A DNA stretch of 64,000 nucleotides, taken from assembly GCA_010909165.1 (NCBI GenBank), contig VJWM01000196.1, positions 310,001 through 374,000 on the forward strand, written 5' to 3'. The notes under the pieces were generated by a model. That model was not told the origin of the DNA and searched no databases. It worked only from the letters and a program-made list of their open reading frames with translations. Below, one piece after another: positions 1 to 13,050 of this stretch; positions within the stretch are counted from its first letter, which is position 1, and the number at the start of each line of letters is the position of its first letter. Source of the DNA: Anthoceros angustus. Its lineage: Eukaryota; Streptophyta; Anthocerotopsida; Anthocerotales; Anthocerotaceae. The position numbers and the translations under genes are program-made.

Positions 1-1290
1 GGTGTACCCTTGTCGTCGGACAATTAGCTTTGGAGTGTCCCTGCGCCCAGCAGAAGAGGTTGGCTCGTGGGTTCGTGAGACTCTCCGCCTCTCATGTTCC
101 TTGACCGCATTAAGATGGAATTTCTCGAATTTTGCCATCATCTCCTCCATCTTGTTCCCCTGTTGTTCTACTTTCTTGTGCTACCTCGGCCTCCCTTCTC
201 CTTTATTCGCGTCCTTCACGTACATCGCCTCTGTTTTGCCCTTGCCGACTCCTTGTTGTCCGTGCACGACCCTTCATTTTCTTTTTCCATTTGGCGCTCC
301 TCATCGATGGCCTTCCTCCTCACTCGTTTCCTCCTCAGGAACTTTCATGGAATCTTACGTGGAGCTTTCTTCACGATGAACTTCCTTAGGAGGATGAGGA
401 ATCCCTTCTTTTTTCGTCTGGGCTTCTTCTTCTCCTTCTTAGCCTTCCTCCTCCCTTGCGGGTTGGATTCCTCATAGTTTAGCGCCGCCTTGATAGCCTT
501 GCCCAAATTCTTCTCCGCTTGTAACCTTCGTGTCTCCCCATCTTAGAACCCGGGCCTTTAGCGAACCACCGTATTGCAACTCGAGTGAGGGCCACTTGAT
601 CGCGTGGGCTGAAACCTCTCCACATACGCTGCAAGGTTTCCTTCTTTCCTCTGCGGTTTTCAAGCTTGGACAACACGTATCCCTCGTCAAGCCCCAGACC
701 TTTCACAGGCGGTTTTAATTCTTCATAGGTTCTTTGGAGGTGTGGCGACTTGAGGTATTCGCGCCTATACCACTTATTTGGACCCCGAAGAACTCCATAG
801 AACAATGAATCTGTGCATCTCCGCTTCTGGTTTGCAAATGTCATCAAAGCGCTCAACAAATTCATCGAGGTCTTCATACCCTTCCCTCTCCATCTGACGG
901 ATAAGGTTGCTTGGTGGTGACCACCACCGTGGTGGTGGTGGTCATGACTATCGTTCTTGATTCGGCTGGTTGGTCCAACAACGGTTCTGCGGAGTCGATT
1001 GATCTCCAACGATGCACACTTTTGGAAGAGGTGGGTGGATGGAATTGGTCCGAGGTTCCTTGGCGGTGGTACCTCGTCCAAGTCGAGGTTGGGGATCTTG
1101 CTCCAACAAGATCGGACCCCGTCCCAGTTGCTTCCTTACCTCCTTCTCCTTCCAGCAGTGCGTCTTCTGGACCCTCCTCAACTCGCGGTTTGCAACCCTT
1201 TTAACCTTTCCGGTGCTTGGCGTTGTCGCTTCTCGTGTGGCCTTCCGTCCCGACTTGACTCGAACCCTCGACTCAACCGTGGCATCCATC
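1..1290 (-). pseudogene. Second gag copy of element A, cut by the window edge
   Basis: This stretch matches the gag of element A at 13740-15040 in the same orientation. It begins with the same sequence that follows the zinc-knuckle region at 13747, so the rest of this gag lies to the left of the window. Read on the minus strand it gives a histidine run (DHHHH), a capsid-like stretch with the motifs WYRREYLKSP and MWRGF, and a lysine-rich tail. The frame is interrupted repeatedly by 1-6 base differences from the other copies. It is the gag of a neighbouring tandem element that uses the LTR at 2725-8143 as its 5' LTR. Confidence 0.65.
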
Positions 1291-1376
1291 TACCTAACTA
1301 GATACACTCCAAAACTAGACACCTAAGCTATGGTTAGTCCCCTATAACCTTGATTTCATTCCCCCGGGCGCCAAAA

Positions 1377-2700
1377 TGTGGAATGGGTTTTGCATCGAAG
1401 GCGCAAAGAGGCCACATTTACCCTCTATGTCGTTATAGTCCTAGGATTCGATCCCAAGGGAATGGTGTTGTGTCAAGGTGTGCTAAATCTATGGATTCTA
1501 GACCTGCGTCGCTCACCTTCTCTACCACTGCCCAAACCCACCGTGGTAGACTCGGCCACCGTGGCGGTTCGTGGCGGCACCCTGTGTGCCTTCGCGAGTC
1601 TATTCGCGACTCTCGGACCTAGGGGCTATCGGACACCTATATCGCCTCACCTTACGGAATTTCTGCGATCCACCACGCTTCCTCACACTCGTTTCCTCCT
1701 CAGGAACTTTACGTGGAATCTTGTGGAGCTTTCTTCACGATGAACTTCCTTCCGAGGAGGATGAGGATCCCTTCTTTTTCGATCACAGGCTTCTTCTTCT
1801 CCTTCTTAGCCTTCCTCCTCCCTTGCGGGTTGGATTCCTCATAGTTTAGCGCCGCCTTGATAGCCTTGCCCAAATTCTTCTCCGCTTGTAACCTTCGTGT
1901 CTCCCCATCTTAGAACCCAGGCCTTTAGCGAACCACCGTGTGCACCAACTCAGTGAGGCCACTTGATCGCGTGCGGTGAAACCTCTCCACATACGCTGCA
2001 AGGTTTCCTTCTTTCCTCTCTGCGGCACAAGCTTGGACAACACGTATCCCTCGTCAAGCCCCAGACCTTTCACAGGCGGTTTTAATTCTTCATAGGTTCT
2101 TTGGAGGTGTGGTGACTTGAGGTATTCGCCTATACCACTGGACCCCGAAGAACTCCATAGAACAATGAATCTGTGCATCTCCGCTTCTGGTTTGCAAATG
2201 TCATTGCTCAAAGCGCTCAACAAATTCATCGGGGTCTTCATACCCTTCCCTCTCCATACAGTGGATAAGGTTGCTTGGTGGTGACCACCACCGTGGTGGT
2301 GGTCATGACTATCGTTCTTGATTAGTGGTTGGTCCAACAACGGTTCTGAGTCGATTGATCTCCAACGATGCACACTTTTGGAAGAGGTCGGTGGATGGAA
2401 TTGGTCAGGTTCCTTGGCGGTGGTACCTCGTCCAAGTCGAGGTTGGGGATCTTGCTCCAACAAGATCGGACCCCGTCCCCTGGTTGCTTCCTTACCTCCT
2501 TCTCCTTCCAGCGGGTCTTGGTGGACCCTCCTCAACTCGCGGTTTGCAACCCTTTTAACCTTTCCGATTGCTTGGCGTTGTCGCTTCTCGTGTGGCCTTC
2601 CGTCCCGACTTGACTCGAACCAACCCGTGGCATCCATCTACCTAACTAGATACACTCCAAAACTAGACACCTAAGCTATGGTTAGTCCCCTATAACCTTG
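1377..2700 (-). repeat. Tandem duplication of LTR tail, PBS and gag 5' region
   Basis: Positions 1377-1640 repeat the last part of the LTR (equivalent to 15103-15440). Positions 1680-2700 repeat the gag 5' region already seen at about 330-1350. The junction near 1650-1680 joins LTR tail directly to mid-gag sequence (ctcacactcgtttcctcctc). The result is a unit of about 1.35 kb present twice in direct orientation. It could be unequal recombination between element copies or a mis-joined repeat in the assembly. The two copies differ mostly by short indels. Confidence 0.65.
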
Positions 2701-2708
2701 ATTTCATT

Positions 2709-2721
2709 CCCGGCAGCGCCA
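2709..2721 (-). other. Primer binding site next to the shared LTR
   Basis: On the minus strand the LTR ends in TTCCACA, followed by TTT and then TGGCGCTG(C/T)CGGGAA. A tRNA-complementary site starting with TGG just inside the LTR is the usual arrangement. The same site is at 15087-15099, and an altered copy is at 1361-1373. It does not match the initiator-Met type PBS (TGGTATCAGAGC) common in plant elements. The tRNA was not identified. Confidence 0.6.
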
Positions 2722-2724
2722 AAA

Positions 2725-5700
2725 TGTGGAATGGGTTTTGCATCGAAGGCGCAAAGAGGCCACATTTACCCTCTATGTCGTTATAGTCCTAGGATTCGAT
2801 CCCAAGGGAATGGTGTTGTGTCAAGGTGTGCTAAATCTATGGATTCTAGACCGCCTCGCTCACACCTTCTCTACCTGCCCACCACCGTGGTAGACTCGGC
2901 CACCGCGTGGCAGTTCGAATGGCGGAGCCCACCAGACGCCGCCTTCGCGAGTCTACCGTCTTCTCTAACACGGACCTAGGGGCTATCGGACACCTATATC
3001 GCCTCACCTTACGGAATTTCTGCGATCCACCACGCTTCCTCCTCCCTCCTCAACTCGCGGTTTGCAACCCTTTTAACCTTTCCCCACAACCTCCACCTCG
3101 CTCTCACAATCCCTCCCGGTAGCACCCCTACCTCAACCTTTCCCTTCCCAATGAACTCTCGTCTCGCACGGGCCACAGACCCCTTTTCCCTTGGGCCACA
3201 GACCCTCCACCACGGACCCCTCTCTCATGGAATGAACACACAGTGGCGGCAGTTGGAAGAGGATCGGGAAAAACCCGATCGGTGCTTGGGCGATTCACGC
3301 CCGGCGATTCACCGACTTTCGCGGCCTTCCCTTCCGGCGCGCCGCCTTCGTTACCCAGGCGTGGAGCTTGGCCACTCCGCTCTCGACCATCCGAGATCTT
3401 CCGGCCTTCTTGTGACGAAGGCGGTGGCCCGTTTGATCTTGACCGTCTCAATCAACCCCTCGGCGGTTCGATACGGAAGTTCACACGAAATCGTCGCTTG
3501 AGAGACACCCAAAGGGTCTCTTATACATCTGTGGTCCAACACACTCACTTCTCTTTAGTGTCTAAAATTGTAGCTCCTACCACGGCGCCTTACCAATCTA
3601 AGCAACAACTCTGGTGATGGAACTCCCTATCCTCGCGAAAAACCCGGTCCTAGGCTATCGCGACTCCCCTAAAATCAGCTGCCGCCTCATGATTCTTTGC
3701 CTCGCCCTCGGCCCATGGGGACCCCTCTCGCTCTTGACCTCGCCTGATCCGGCGATTTTCCCCACAACCTCCACCTCGCTCTCACTGAATTTCCCTCGCG
3801 CCTTCCAGCGGCGCCTTTGTGACCTCTATGTCCATTGTCCCTCCTCCTCATTTGGACAACCATACGTGCTCCTCCTCATTTGGACAACCATACGTGCTCC
3901 TCCCTCCATGCTCGCTGCGCCTCGCTCATCTCTTCCGGCACACTTGCGGAGGATGGCGCCCGCTCTACTCGAAGGAACCAGCAGTAGCACTGTGGCGTCA
4001 AGATGTCTGACCCGGTGGTTTACGCCCCTCCCCAACCCAACAACCACATACGTTTAGAGTGAGCACCGCTCGGCGAAGCAGGGACATGAGCATCCTCATC
4101 CGGACCCCGTAACTGTCTTCGTCTGAGGTCCTTACCCTCTCCTCCGTGGACAATCCACAGGCGGTGATTCTCGGGATCATCCCTCCATCTGCGACACTCC
4201 GTGGTGACTTCCCCACCTCGGTTCCCGTTCCACGGTGGCTGGTTTAGCCACCGTGGTGGTTACTTCCCCGGTGGTTGTTTCGGCTCCTGCGGTGGCATTG
4301 CTCGGCCTTCTTGGTTTGGCCACCTCTCTCTTGACTACGGCTAACCGTCTCTTTTCGCTTGTACCTCTGATTTCTTGAATTTCTCCAAGGCGCCATCGCT
4401 TCCACTGCTCTGGACTCGAGACCTCATCCAAGCTCTTCAATTGTAGCATCGCCCCTTGACTGATTTACTAAAGCTTCTGAGTGGACATGCCTTGCTCCAT
4501 GCCTTGCATAAGGCCCGCGCTCGCTGCGCTCCTCGGCCGCCTTGCTCTCGCCTTCAGGCTCCAACTTCTCCTTGAGCAACTTCTCCTGGCCTTGCACACT
4601 CGGCCAGTGAGCCATGGGCGATCGAGGAGATCACTGCGTCGTGCCATGGCAAGTCAAACCACCAAATCCCCAAATTGGGCTGTCCCTTGCCCATCCGCCT
4701 CCACAACAATTCTCGTGTCACGGTGTCTCCTATCCCCACCTCGTAGGACGGTTCGGTGAAATGTCGCCAAAATGTCCGAGCTCCGTTGCGGTCTCGGGTG
4801 AAGTTAACCCCTCCTCTCCTAGGGGTTGGTGCGCCTTGCCTCTTCCCTTCATTCTCCCCTAGCGGCGATTCATCCCAGGAGGGAGCAACACCATTTCCCT
4901 TTATTTTCCCTTTACGTTCTGCTGCCGTCTTGACTGGTGACCACAGGTGTGGCTGGGTTCCTCCTCTGCTGCCTCCCCTTCTTGCCGATCCCGTTACCGT
5001 TGCGCCCTTCGCTTCTTACCCTTGGAAACTTCCCCACCCTCTTAGAACCTTCGAGCGCACTCCCAATCTTGGAATCCTTGCAATCCTCCTTCAATTCCTC
5101 CTCTTCTACCTTGAGTTCCCGGCTTCCAACCATGCAGGCGGACCGACTTCAACTCGTTAAACACGGAATGCAAATACATGAATCGGAAAATCGAAAATCA
5201 AGGAGGCCGAGGGAAGAAGAGTAATTCGCCTTCTCCTCACAGGCTCTTTGAAAATCATCCTCCCCAATCAATTTGTGTACCCTTGACCACCTCGTGAAGA
5301 AAAACCAAGAAGTGATCCGCCATATGATCCGGCTTAGGTTACAGGAACACAAAATCCATTTGGCCAATCCCACGCGTGAACACGAGTTGGCGAGTCACCC
5401 GACCATTGTTCACTCTCACTTCCCGAGGCTTCATGAGCGCGGCTGCGGCTTTCAAGGTCTTCTTTCTGGGGTCAATCACCAAGCTCCCATCTTCGATGCT
5501 TCGCCCTTCTTTTGAAGAGGCCAAATCCCGATTCTGCGGCCTTTTCCTCGCGTCACCCTCTTGCGACTTGGTCCTTAATTGCGGGCGCACTCTTGCACCA
5601 ATGCAGTCGTAGCACCATTTCTTCTCCATGAAACGGACCAGCTCTGCACCGGCGACTCTCACTTTCCGATGGTCCATGTTGGGCCCTGCGTGAGTGATTT

Positions 5701-8143
5701 CGGCTCGGGCGCCATCTCCTTCTCTCGTTGTCTCCCAAAACAAAACCTCGACTACCTGCGGATCACGGTCAAGATGTCTGACCCGATGGTTTACGCCCCT
5801 CTGTCCCAACAACCACATACGTTTAGGTGAGCACCGCTCACCATGCGGCGAGGACATGAGCATCCTCATCCGGGCCGTAACTGTCGCCCGATCGGTCCTT
5901 ACCCTCTCCTCCGTGGACAATCACAGGCGGTGCTGTTGATTCTCCAGGGATCATCCCTCCATCTGCGACACTCCATCGGTGACTTCCCCACCTCGGTTCC
6001 CGTTCCACGGTGGCTGGTTTAGCCACCGTGGTGGTTCCACGGTGGTTGTTTGCTCCTGCGGTGGTTTGCTCGGCCTTTCTTGGTTTGGCCACCTCTCTCT
6101 TGACTCGGCCCTAGCCGTCTCTTTCCGCTTGTACCTCTCATGACTTCTTGAATTTCTCCAAGGCGCCATCGCTTCCACACTCCTGGACTCGCGAGACCTC
6201 ATCTGAAGCTCTTCAATTGTAGCATCGCCCCTTGACTGATTTACTAAAGCTTCTGTTGAGTGGACATGTGCCTTAAGCGCTCCTGCCTTGCATAAGGCCG
6301 CACTCCGTCTGCGCTCCTCGGCCTTCTCGCCTTCGGGCTTCCAACTTCTCCTTGAGCAACTTCTCCTGTTGGCCTTGCACACTCGGCCAGTGAGAGCCAT
6401 GGGCGCTTGATCGAGGAGATCCTGCTGTCATGCCATGGCGTCAAACCACCAAATCCCCAAATTGGGCTGTCCCTTGCCCATCCGCCTCCACAACAATTCT
6501 CTGTGCGGTGTCTCCTATCCCCACCTCGGAGACGGTTCGGTGAAATGTCGCCAAAAATGTCCGAGCTCGTTGCGGTCTCGGGCTGAAGTTAACCCCTCCT
6601 CTCCTAGGGGTTGGTGCGCCTTGCCTCTTCCCCGCTTCTCCCCTAGCGGCGTCATCCTGCACACAGGAGGGAGCAACTTGCCATTTCCCTTTATTTTCCT
6701 CCTTTACCAGCGTTCCTGCTAGTCTTGACTGGTGACCACAGGTGTGGCTGGGTTCCTCCTCTGCTGTGCCTCCCCTTTTTCCCCCGTTCGATGCGCCTTG
6801 CTTCTTACCCTTGGAAACTTCCCCACCCTCTTAGAACCTTCGAGGCGCACTCCCAAGCTACTGGAATCCTTGCGAATCCTCCTTCAATTCCTCCTCTTCT
6901 ACCTTGAGTTCACTGGCTTCCAACCATGCAGGCGGACCGACTTCAACTCGTTAAACACCGGAATGCGCAAATACATGAATCGGAAAAGGCGAAATCAAGG
7001 AGGGCCGAGGGAAGGAGTAAATTCGCCTTCTCCTCACAGGCTCTTTCGAAAATCATCCTCCCCAATCAATTTGTGTACCCTTGACCACCTCGTGAAGAAA
7101 AACCAAGAAGTGATCCGCCATATGATCCGACTTAGGTTACAGGAACACAAAATCCATTTGGCCAATCCCACGCGTGAACACGAGTTGGCGAGTCACCCGA
7201 CCATTGTTCACTCTCACTTCCCGAGGCTTCATGGCGGGCAGCTTTCAAGGTCTTCTTGGGGTCAATCACCAAGCTCCCATCTTCGATGCTTCGCCTTCTT
7301 TTGAAGAGGCCAAATCCCGATTCTGCGGCCTTTTCCTCGCGTCACCCTCTTGCGACTTGGTCCTTAATTGCGGGCGCACTCTTGCACCAATGCAGTCGTA
7401 GCACCATTTCTTCTCCATGAAACGGACCAGCTCTGCACCGGCGACTCTCACTTTCCGATGGTCCATGTTGGGCCCTGCGTGAGTGATTTCGGCTCGGGCG
7501 CCATCTCCTTCTCTCGTTGTCTCCCAAAACAAAACCTCGACTACCTGCGGATCACGGTCAAGAGAAAAAAAATCGCCGCCCTCGCGCTCCTTCCACGCCT
7601 CCTCGCGAACTTGCCGATTTCTCTCCTCCGCCGCCGCTGCCACGATCGTCGCGCCTTTTCCTCCTGCAGCGAGGCGGTGATTTGGCTGGCGTCGTGGCAG
7701 CCCCTCTTCTTGCTGACTCGCTCCGTGCCCCTCACGGAAAGTCGCGACCTCGTCTTGGGTGTGCCTTCTCCCGATTCTCCGGTGTGGTAGTCCCGCTCCG
7801 CCACTAGGGTTGTAAATTCCCACAGTGCATGCGTCCGTTTCTCGGCCACCGTGGTGGAACTAGCCACCACCCAGACTACACAAGCGTGGCATATTGTGAG
7901 CATCCCTAGCATATATAGACACCTTTTATTCTAAAATTCCCAATACCCAAGGACTCTATTTCTACCCCACCCTCGGGTCAAACCTAAGGTCGAAAAATTA
8001 TTATTATCTCCAAGGGCCAAGGACCATTCCGTATAAAAGACGACTCGAGACGATTCTCAAAGCACTCTGCTATTCTAACACCCAAAACAAAAAAATCGTT
8101 CACGACACTTGAGGCGGGGTTAGTTCACATGTGGTCTTCCACA
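2725..8143 (-). repeat. Long terminal repeat of element A (3' copy, internally expanded)
   Basis: This LTR is bounded by TGTGGAAG at 8143 and TTCCACA at 2725, read on the minus strand. It is homologous to the LTR at 15103-18646 but about 1.9 kb longer. A segment of roughly 2 kb is present twice: about 3770-5750 and about 5770-7560 share the same order of blocks. Examples are the CCACCGTGGTGG palindrome near 4250 and 6015, and the conserved block at 5270-5690 and 7070-7500. A TATA-like box lies about 230 bp from the LTR start. It ends one element and begins the gag-bearing element to its left. Confidence 0.65.
7910..7918 (-). promoter_or_regulatory. TATA-like box in element A LTR
   Basis: The minus strand reads CTATATATG about 230 bp inside the LTR start. 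The same box is conserved in the other LTR at 18421-18429, which supports it as the core promoter of the element. This would make U3 short and leave more than 3 kb of R plus U5. Confidence 0.45.
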
Positions 8144-8159
8144 TACTCCCTTCTCATTT
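8144..8159 (-). other. Polypurine tract
   Basis: The minus strand reads AAATGAGAAGGGAGTA directly before the LTR start TGTGGAAG. A purine-rich run touching the 3' LTR is the plus-strand primer site expected of LTR retrotransposons. It also fixes the LTR boundary at 8143. Confidence 0.65.
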
Positions 8160-8249
8160 GTTGGCGTCCTCGCCAACTTATTGGTAATATTCTTGACCCG
8201 CCAACCGTTTGGCGTTGGCAAGGGTGAGCCACTAAAATCGGAGTTGAAT

Positions 8250-9330
8250 TGATCCGTTGTCGAAAACTTCGAAAACTACGAAGGGCCCCATCCATCGAGA
8301 TGTAATTTACGGAAAATGCATGTATCGGTTATCATATAGTAAAGCGGATCCCGGGAACAACGTATTCTTGGCGCTTCAATCTCTTGTCGTGCCACTCCTT
8401 CCTCCTGTCTTTGGACATCCCGCATAACTTGGAGGCTTGTTCTCTGTCCTCCGTGTGTCGTCTGAAACCCACCAACCTTTCCAACTTTCCTCCACGGCAT
8501 TCGACTTGGTTCCTGTATTCTCGGTGGAACTTGAATTCTATTGGCATGACATGAATGCCGTAAGTAAGATAATACGGGTTTGCTGCGTTGTCACTTTTCC
8601 ATGATCTGCATACGTCTTGAATGCGATTTCATATCGATCATACATAGGCGGTGAGTTTGGTTAGGATCTTGCACAACAAGCCATTTGCCTTTTTGACCCA
8701 TTGGCTTTTGGGTTATAAGGCGTGGACTTCTGGCGGCGTTGAAGTGGTTGGTCATGTTGGAGATTACGATTGAGAAATGTGTTCTCTGTCTCACCCGGCT
8801 CCAGTGAGCAGCCATATCGGTGATGATTTGCTCGAGCAGAATCGCGCTCGACGTCGCCGAATCTACGGCGATTGTGCTTCTACCATCCGCGTCTGATGTC
8901 TGTGGCCACGGGATGTATTGGTTTTGGCGAGCCTTGGTTTTGAGGATAGGTGACAAAATCGATTCCCCATTTCTCGAATGGTGCGGTGCAAGTATGGGGA
9001 CAAGGGCCATTGGGTTGTTCTTTGTTGGCTTGCCGACCCTTTGGCAAGCGTCACGGCTTCCGAACTCCTTGGCATCCTTGTACATTGTAGGCCACCAATA
9101 GCCGACCTCAAAATTTTTCACGCATGTGACATGCGCGGCATAATGACCTCCGCCTCTTCTTCGTGTAAAGAGCTCGGGACTCGCTCACACGATGCGTGCC
9201 ATAACTCCCTGCCGTCCGGTGACTCGGTATAAATTCATATTGTGCCGTGTGAATAGTGGAGTAGTGGACAACGCTTTGAATCATGTCTTGGAGATGTGGA
9301 GAATTTGGCTGTGCCAAGATAATCGTATAT
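8250..9330 (-). pseudogene. Element A integrase (broken)
   Basis: The minus-strand translation near 9120-9000 gives VGYWWPTMYKDAKEF followed by CQRVGKPTKNNPMAL. This is the HHCC zinc-binding domain of gypsy integrases with the usual short linker into the catalytic core. Core-like and C-terminal segments follow; for example WMGP..VFEVFDNGS near 8290 is the usual C-terminal integrase start. The frame shifts at several places and in-frame stops occur, so it is not functional as written. It lies immediately upstream of the polypurine tract. Confidence 0.7.
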
Positions 9331-9419
9331 CTCGATATGTTGGTCTTCCACCCTCCCTTCTCAATCGATCTTGGCTCCCTCCTTCGGGGCTTCGGTTGGT
9401 TTGCAACTCCTGCGAGCGT

Positions 9420-9985
9420 GTCTCATCGGAAAGTCGTCTTCCTGGTTTTCCACCTTCCTGTTTTCAATCGAGATATGAAGTCGGCATTGATATGCTTCCT
9501 ACCCTCTCTCGTTTCCTTTGTGAAGGTAAACTCACAGGCGGCAAGATCCGTGCTATCGTCCGAAAGGTCGGGTTTATTCACAAGGTGTTTCAAGGCAAAG
9601 TGGTCAACATGGAACACAAATTCATACGAGAGGAGGTAGTGTCGAATTTCGAGTAAACCATTCCCGATGCTTGGCTCCGTGGTGGTATACTTTCGCTCGC
9701 GTCCGTTAGTTGTCTCCGGCATAGTAGATCGGAAAATCCTTCTTCTTCTCATCCGTGGCTAAGGACCCAATTGCAAATCTTTGAAACATCAGCAGCGTGG
9801 AACTTCTTACTCCAGTCCGGTCCTTTTAGCGTGGGAGCTGTAGCCAGTGTGGTGCGTAAGTCCTGAAATGCTTCCTCCCGTTGCGTCGTCCACTCCCACT
9901 CCTGATCCTTCCTTAACAAGCTCGTTAGTGGGGCAGCCCGCTTGGCGAAATTTGGAACGAAGCGTCTATAATATCCGACCATCCC
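9420..9985 (-). pseudogene. Element A RT connection and RNase H region (broken)
   Basis: The minus strand near 9982-9880 encodes MVGYYRRFVPNFAKRAAPL, the conserved stretch that ends gypsy RT and leads into RNase H. It is followed by a segment with TQREEAFQDLR. Further on, 9650-9560 gives VFHVDHFALKHLVNKPDLS, the RNase H region around the catalytic aspartate (usually TDH, here VDH). HINADFISRL, the usual RNase H tail (..NADALSR), follows. Frame breaks separate these blocks. Confidence 0.7.
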
Positions 9986-10059
9986 CAGGAACCCGCGGAG
10001 TTCCTTTAGCGTTGTTGGTGCTCTAAGGGTGGCGATGACCTTTACCTTGTCCGGATCTA

Positions 10060-10860
10060 CTTCTATACCTCGGCTTGAAAATTCGATGCAGCGAATTCCT
10101 CGACATGCAGTAGCACTTTTACGGATGCGAGCATAATTGCGTTGCTCGGCGCTCGAGCACTTCCGAGGTGCGGCGGATGGTCCTTGGCCCAGAATCTGGT
10201 CGTCGGAAAACTTCCATAAAGTCGCGGAAGTCCTTGAAAATTTTGATGGCTCGCATGAAGGACCCAGTGCTCCGTCAACCCAAATGCTGCGCTTGTAAGC
10301 ATATGTCCCCGATCGGTTGTAAAAGCGGTCGAGGCCAATCGCTCTCCCTAAGGTGCGGTGATTATACCCAGTACCGTCTAGGAATGAATCGCCATTACAC
10401 TGCGACGGATCCGAGGATATTATCGATGAAGGGTAGCGGAAAGTGATCCTTCTTGGTGACCTTATTCAACCTTCTCCGATCGACAAACTCGGATTTTGCT
10501 GGCCTCTTAGGTACTACCACTATTGGAGCCACCCATTCGGTATTGACTATAGGATAGATCACATCTGCCTTGAGGTACATCTCCAACTGATCCTTTACCT
10601 TGAGGGAGTACTTCGGATTTAACTTGTACTGTGGAATCCTTACTGGGATTGCTCCTGGTTCCAGGTCAATCCTATGCTCGCCCCATTCTTTGGGGATCCC
10701 CTTCATGTCTGTTACCTCGAAGGCGAAAACATCGATGAATTCTGCAAGCAGCTGCTTCATTCCTTCCTCCAACGCCGCATCCATTGTTCTGGAGAATTTG
10801 AGCACCTTCCCTGGAAGAACCTCAACGTCCTTGACTTCATTTCTGCCCTCGCTCTCAGTG
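10060..10860 (-). pseudogene. Element A reverse transcriptase (broken)
   Basis: A 136-codon open stretch at 10805-10395 carries the start of a gypsy RT: an acidic leader, then HRIDLEPGAIPVRIPQYK, the block WVAPIVVVPKR, and FVDRRRLNKVTKKDHFPLP (finger and palm, usually CVDYR.LN..T..D.FPLP). The CVDYR block reads FVDRR. Later RT blocks, including the catalytic xxDD region between 10390 and 10060, are scrambled by indels. A tandem duplication of the leader lies just upstream. Confidence 0.8.
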
Positions 10861-11000
10861 CGGTGCTAACCCGAATCCTTCTTCTCCTTCCTCCAACGCC
10901 GCATCCATTGTTAGAATTTGAGCACCTTCACGGAAGAACCTCAACGTCCTTGACTTCATCGGCCCACCACTCGCGCTCTCGGTGCGGTGCTAACCCCGAA
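10765..11000. repeat. Tandem duplication of about 120 bp before the RT
   Basis: The block containing cgccgcatccattgtt and aacctcaacgtccttgac occurs at about 10768-10880 and again at 10890-11005. The second copy differs mainly by short insertions and deletions around CG and CAG/CTG sites. Confidence 0.7.
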
Positions 11001-11124
11001 TCCTTCTTACGGCTCCGCGGTTCCTCTTCTCTCATGCCCCATTCCTAAACAAATCCTCCGGCGTGGCTGCGTAGCGCCTCCTCCATTCTCCTGCTTAGAA
11101 TCCGCCGGACCCCAGCGGAGCATT

Positions 11125-13050
11125 CGTACCCGTAACGACCCTCGGGTTAATTGTATATGGGATATCTCTGCGGTAGTCCCGCTCCTCATCGGACCATGAG
11201 ATGTGTGCGACGGAACCTATCTTCCTCTTCCATCTCCCGGACGTGTCCTCTAGTGTACCCTTTTTGATTGGAGTTTCACTGCATACATGTCCTTACTCCA
11301 CGATAGGCACATCCTTCCCTCCTTGGTCTTGGGATCCCATTCCAGCGGTTTAAAACCGACTTCCTTCCCACTTGGCGTGCATTGCGATCGTACATCCATG
11401 TTCGGCCAATTAGGACGTCGTGCCACAGCGATTTTCTTTGGATGACTACATAATCCATCAAGTAGGGATGGTTCCAATGGTCGTTAGCACCTGTCGGTTC
11501 ACCGGCACCATTACGGACATGTCGGCCTCAAAACCTTGGTAGTATGTTCAATATCCAAGCCCAATTTCCTAGCCGTGTCTTACATCATAATATTTACACA
11601 GAGAGGCACTCCTTTGATGACACATCCGAAATTTCCACAGGTTGGTGGGCCTTGATCCACCATGGATACCAAGTTCATGGCGGCTGAGGGTATAGGAACA
11701 TTGCGCCTCTTTTGGGTTGCGCCTCTTTTAACGCCCTCGATCTGTTGCCTATCTGGATTGTCTCGGAGGAGTTGTCCGAATGTGATCATGAAATGTTGGT
11801 CCATGATGGCCTCGGCGAGATTGAAAGAAGCGGTGGCCGCCTGACCTCATCCGAGTTTGGTTGGTGTGGGTTCCCGGTTCGTCATGACTTGGGGTACGGT
11901 GGCCCCGGTGGGGTGGTGGACTCCCACAGGGTGGTGGAAATCGACACCCCGCCTTTTCCCGTAGCCTCCCTTGCCAATTCTTCTTGTATCATATCCATGA
12001 CTTCGCCCGTCGTCCGGAAACCCTAACTCGGTTCGGTAACTTTCTCTCGAAATCGGTGGGTTCCACCCCTTTGACCCCTTCGGAGCATTCGGCGGTTACC
12101 CGTAACGACCCTCACGGGTTAATTGTATATGGGATATCTCTGCGGTAGTCCCGCTCCTCATCGACCATGAGATGTGTGCGACGGAACCTATCTTCCTCTT
12201 CCTCATCTCCCGGACGTGTCCTCTGAGAGTGTACCTACATTTTGATTGGAGTTTCACATACATGTCCTTACTCCACGATAGGCACATCCTTCCCTCCTTG
12301 GTCTTGGGATCCCATTCCAGCGGTTTAAAACCGACTTCCCACTTGGCGTGCATTGCGATCGTACATCCATGTTCGGCCAATTAGGGGCGTACCACAGCGA
12401 TTTTCTTTGGATGACTACATAATCCATCAAGTAGGGATGGTTCCAATGGTCGTTAGCACCTGTCGGTTCCCCGGCACCATTACGGACATGTGGCTAGCCT
12501 CAAAACCTTGGTAGTATGTTCAATATCCAAGCCCAATTTCCTAGCCGTGTCTTGTCATAATATTTACCCGTGTCAGAGGCACTCCTTTGACACATCCGAA
12601 ATTTCCACAGGTTGGTGGGCCTTGATCCACCATGGATACCAAGTTCACATGGGGCGGGGGAACATTGCGCCTCTCTTTTGGGTTGCGCCTCTTTTAACGC
12701 CCTCGATCATTGCCTATACGGATTGTCTCGGAGGAGTTGTCCGAATGTGATCATGAAATGTTGGTCCATGATGGCCTCGGCGAGATTGAAAGAAGCGGTG
12801 GCCTGACCTTCGCCATCCGAGTTTGGTTGGTTGTGGGTTCCCTTCGTCATGACTTGGTGGTGGCCCTTCCGGTGGGGTGGTGGACTCCCACAGGGTGGTG
12901 GAAATCGACACCCCGCCTTTTCCCGTAGCCTCCTTGCCAATTCTTCTTGTATCATATCCATGACTTCCCGTCGTCCGGTGGAAACCCTAACTCGGTTCGG
13001 TAACTTTTCTACGAAATCGGTAGGGTTCCACCCCTTCGGCGCCGTCGTGA
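11125..13050 (-). repeat. Tandem duplication of the gag-pol protease region of element A
   Basis: Two direct copies of about 0.97 kb lie head to tail, 11125-12097 and 12098-13050. Each holds the block ttaattgtatatgggatatctc near its start and cggtaactttct near its end. Minus-strand translation gives CGNFGCVIKGVPLCVNIM followed by a stretch compatible with a retropepsin active-site region, but the catalytic D-[ST]-G could not be seen cleanly. The region probably spans the retropepsin and the spacer after gag. Both copies are frame-broken. Confidence 0.55.

Noticed and set aside
1-480. Plus-strand hydrophobic frames near the left edge
   Set aside because: They are the antisense of the lysine/glutamate-rich gag of element A; Phe/Ser/Leu-rich text is what that antisense gives.
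4240-4270. CCACCGTGGTGG palindromes as possible CRISPR-like or hairpin array
   Set aside because: They are scattered, variable in spacing and recur at matching places in LTR copies, so they are part of the LTR rather than an array.
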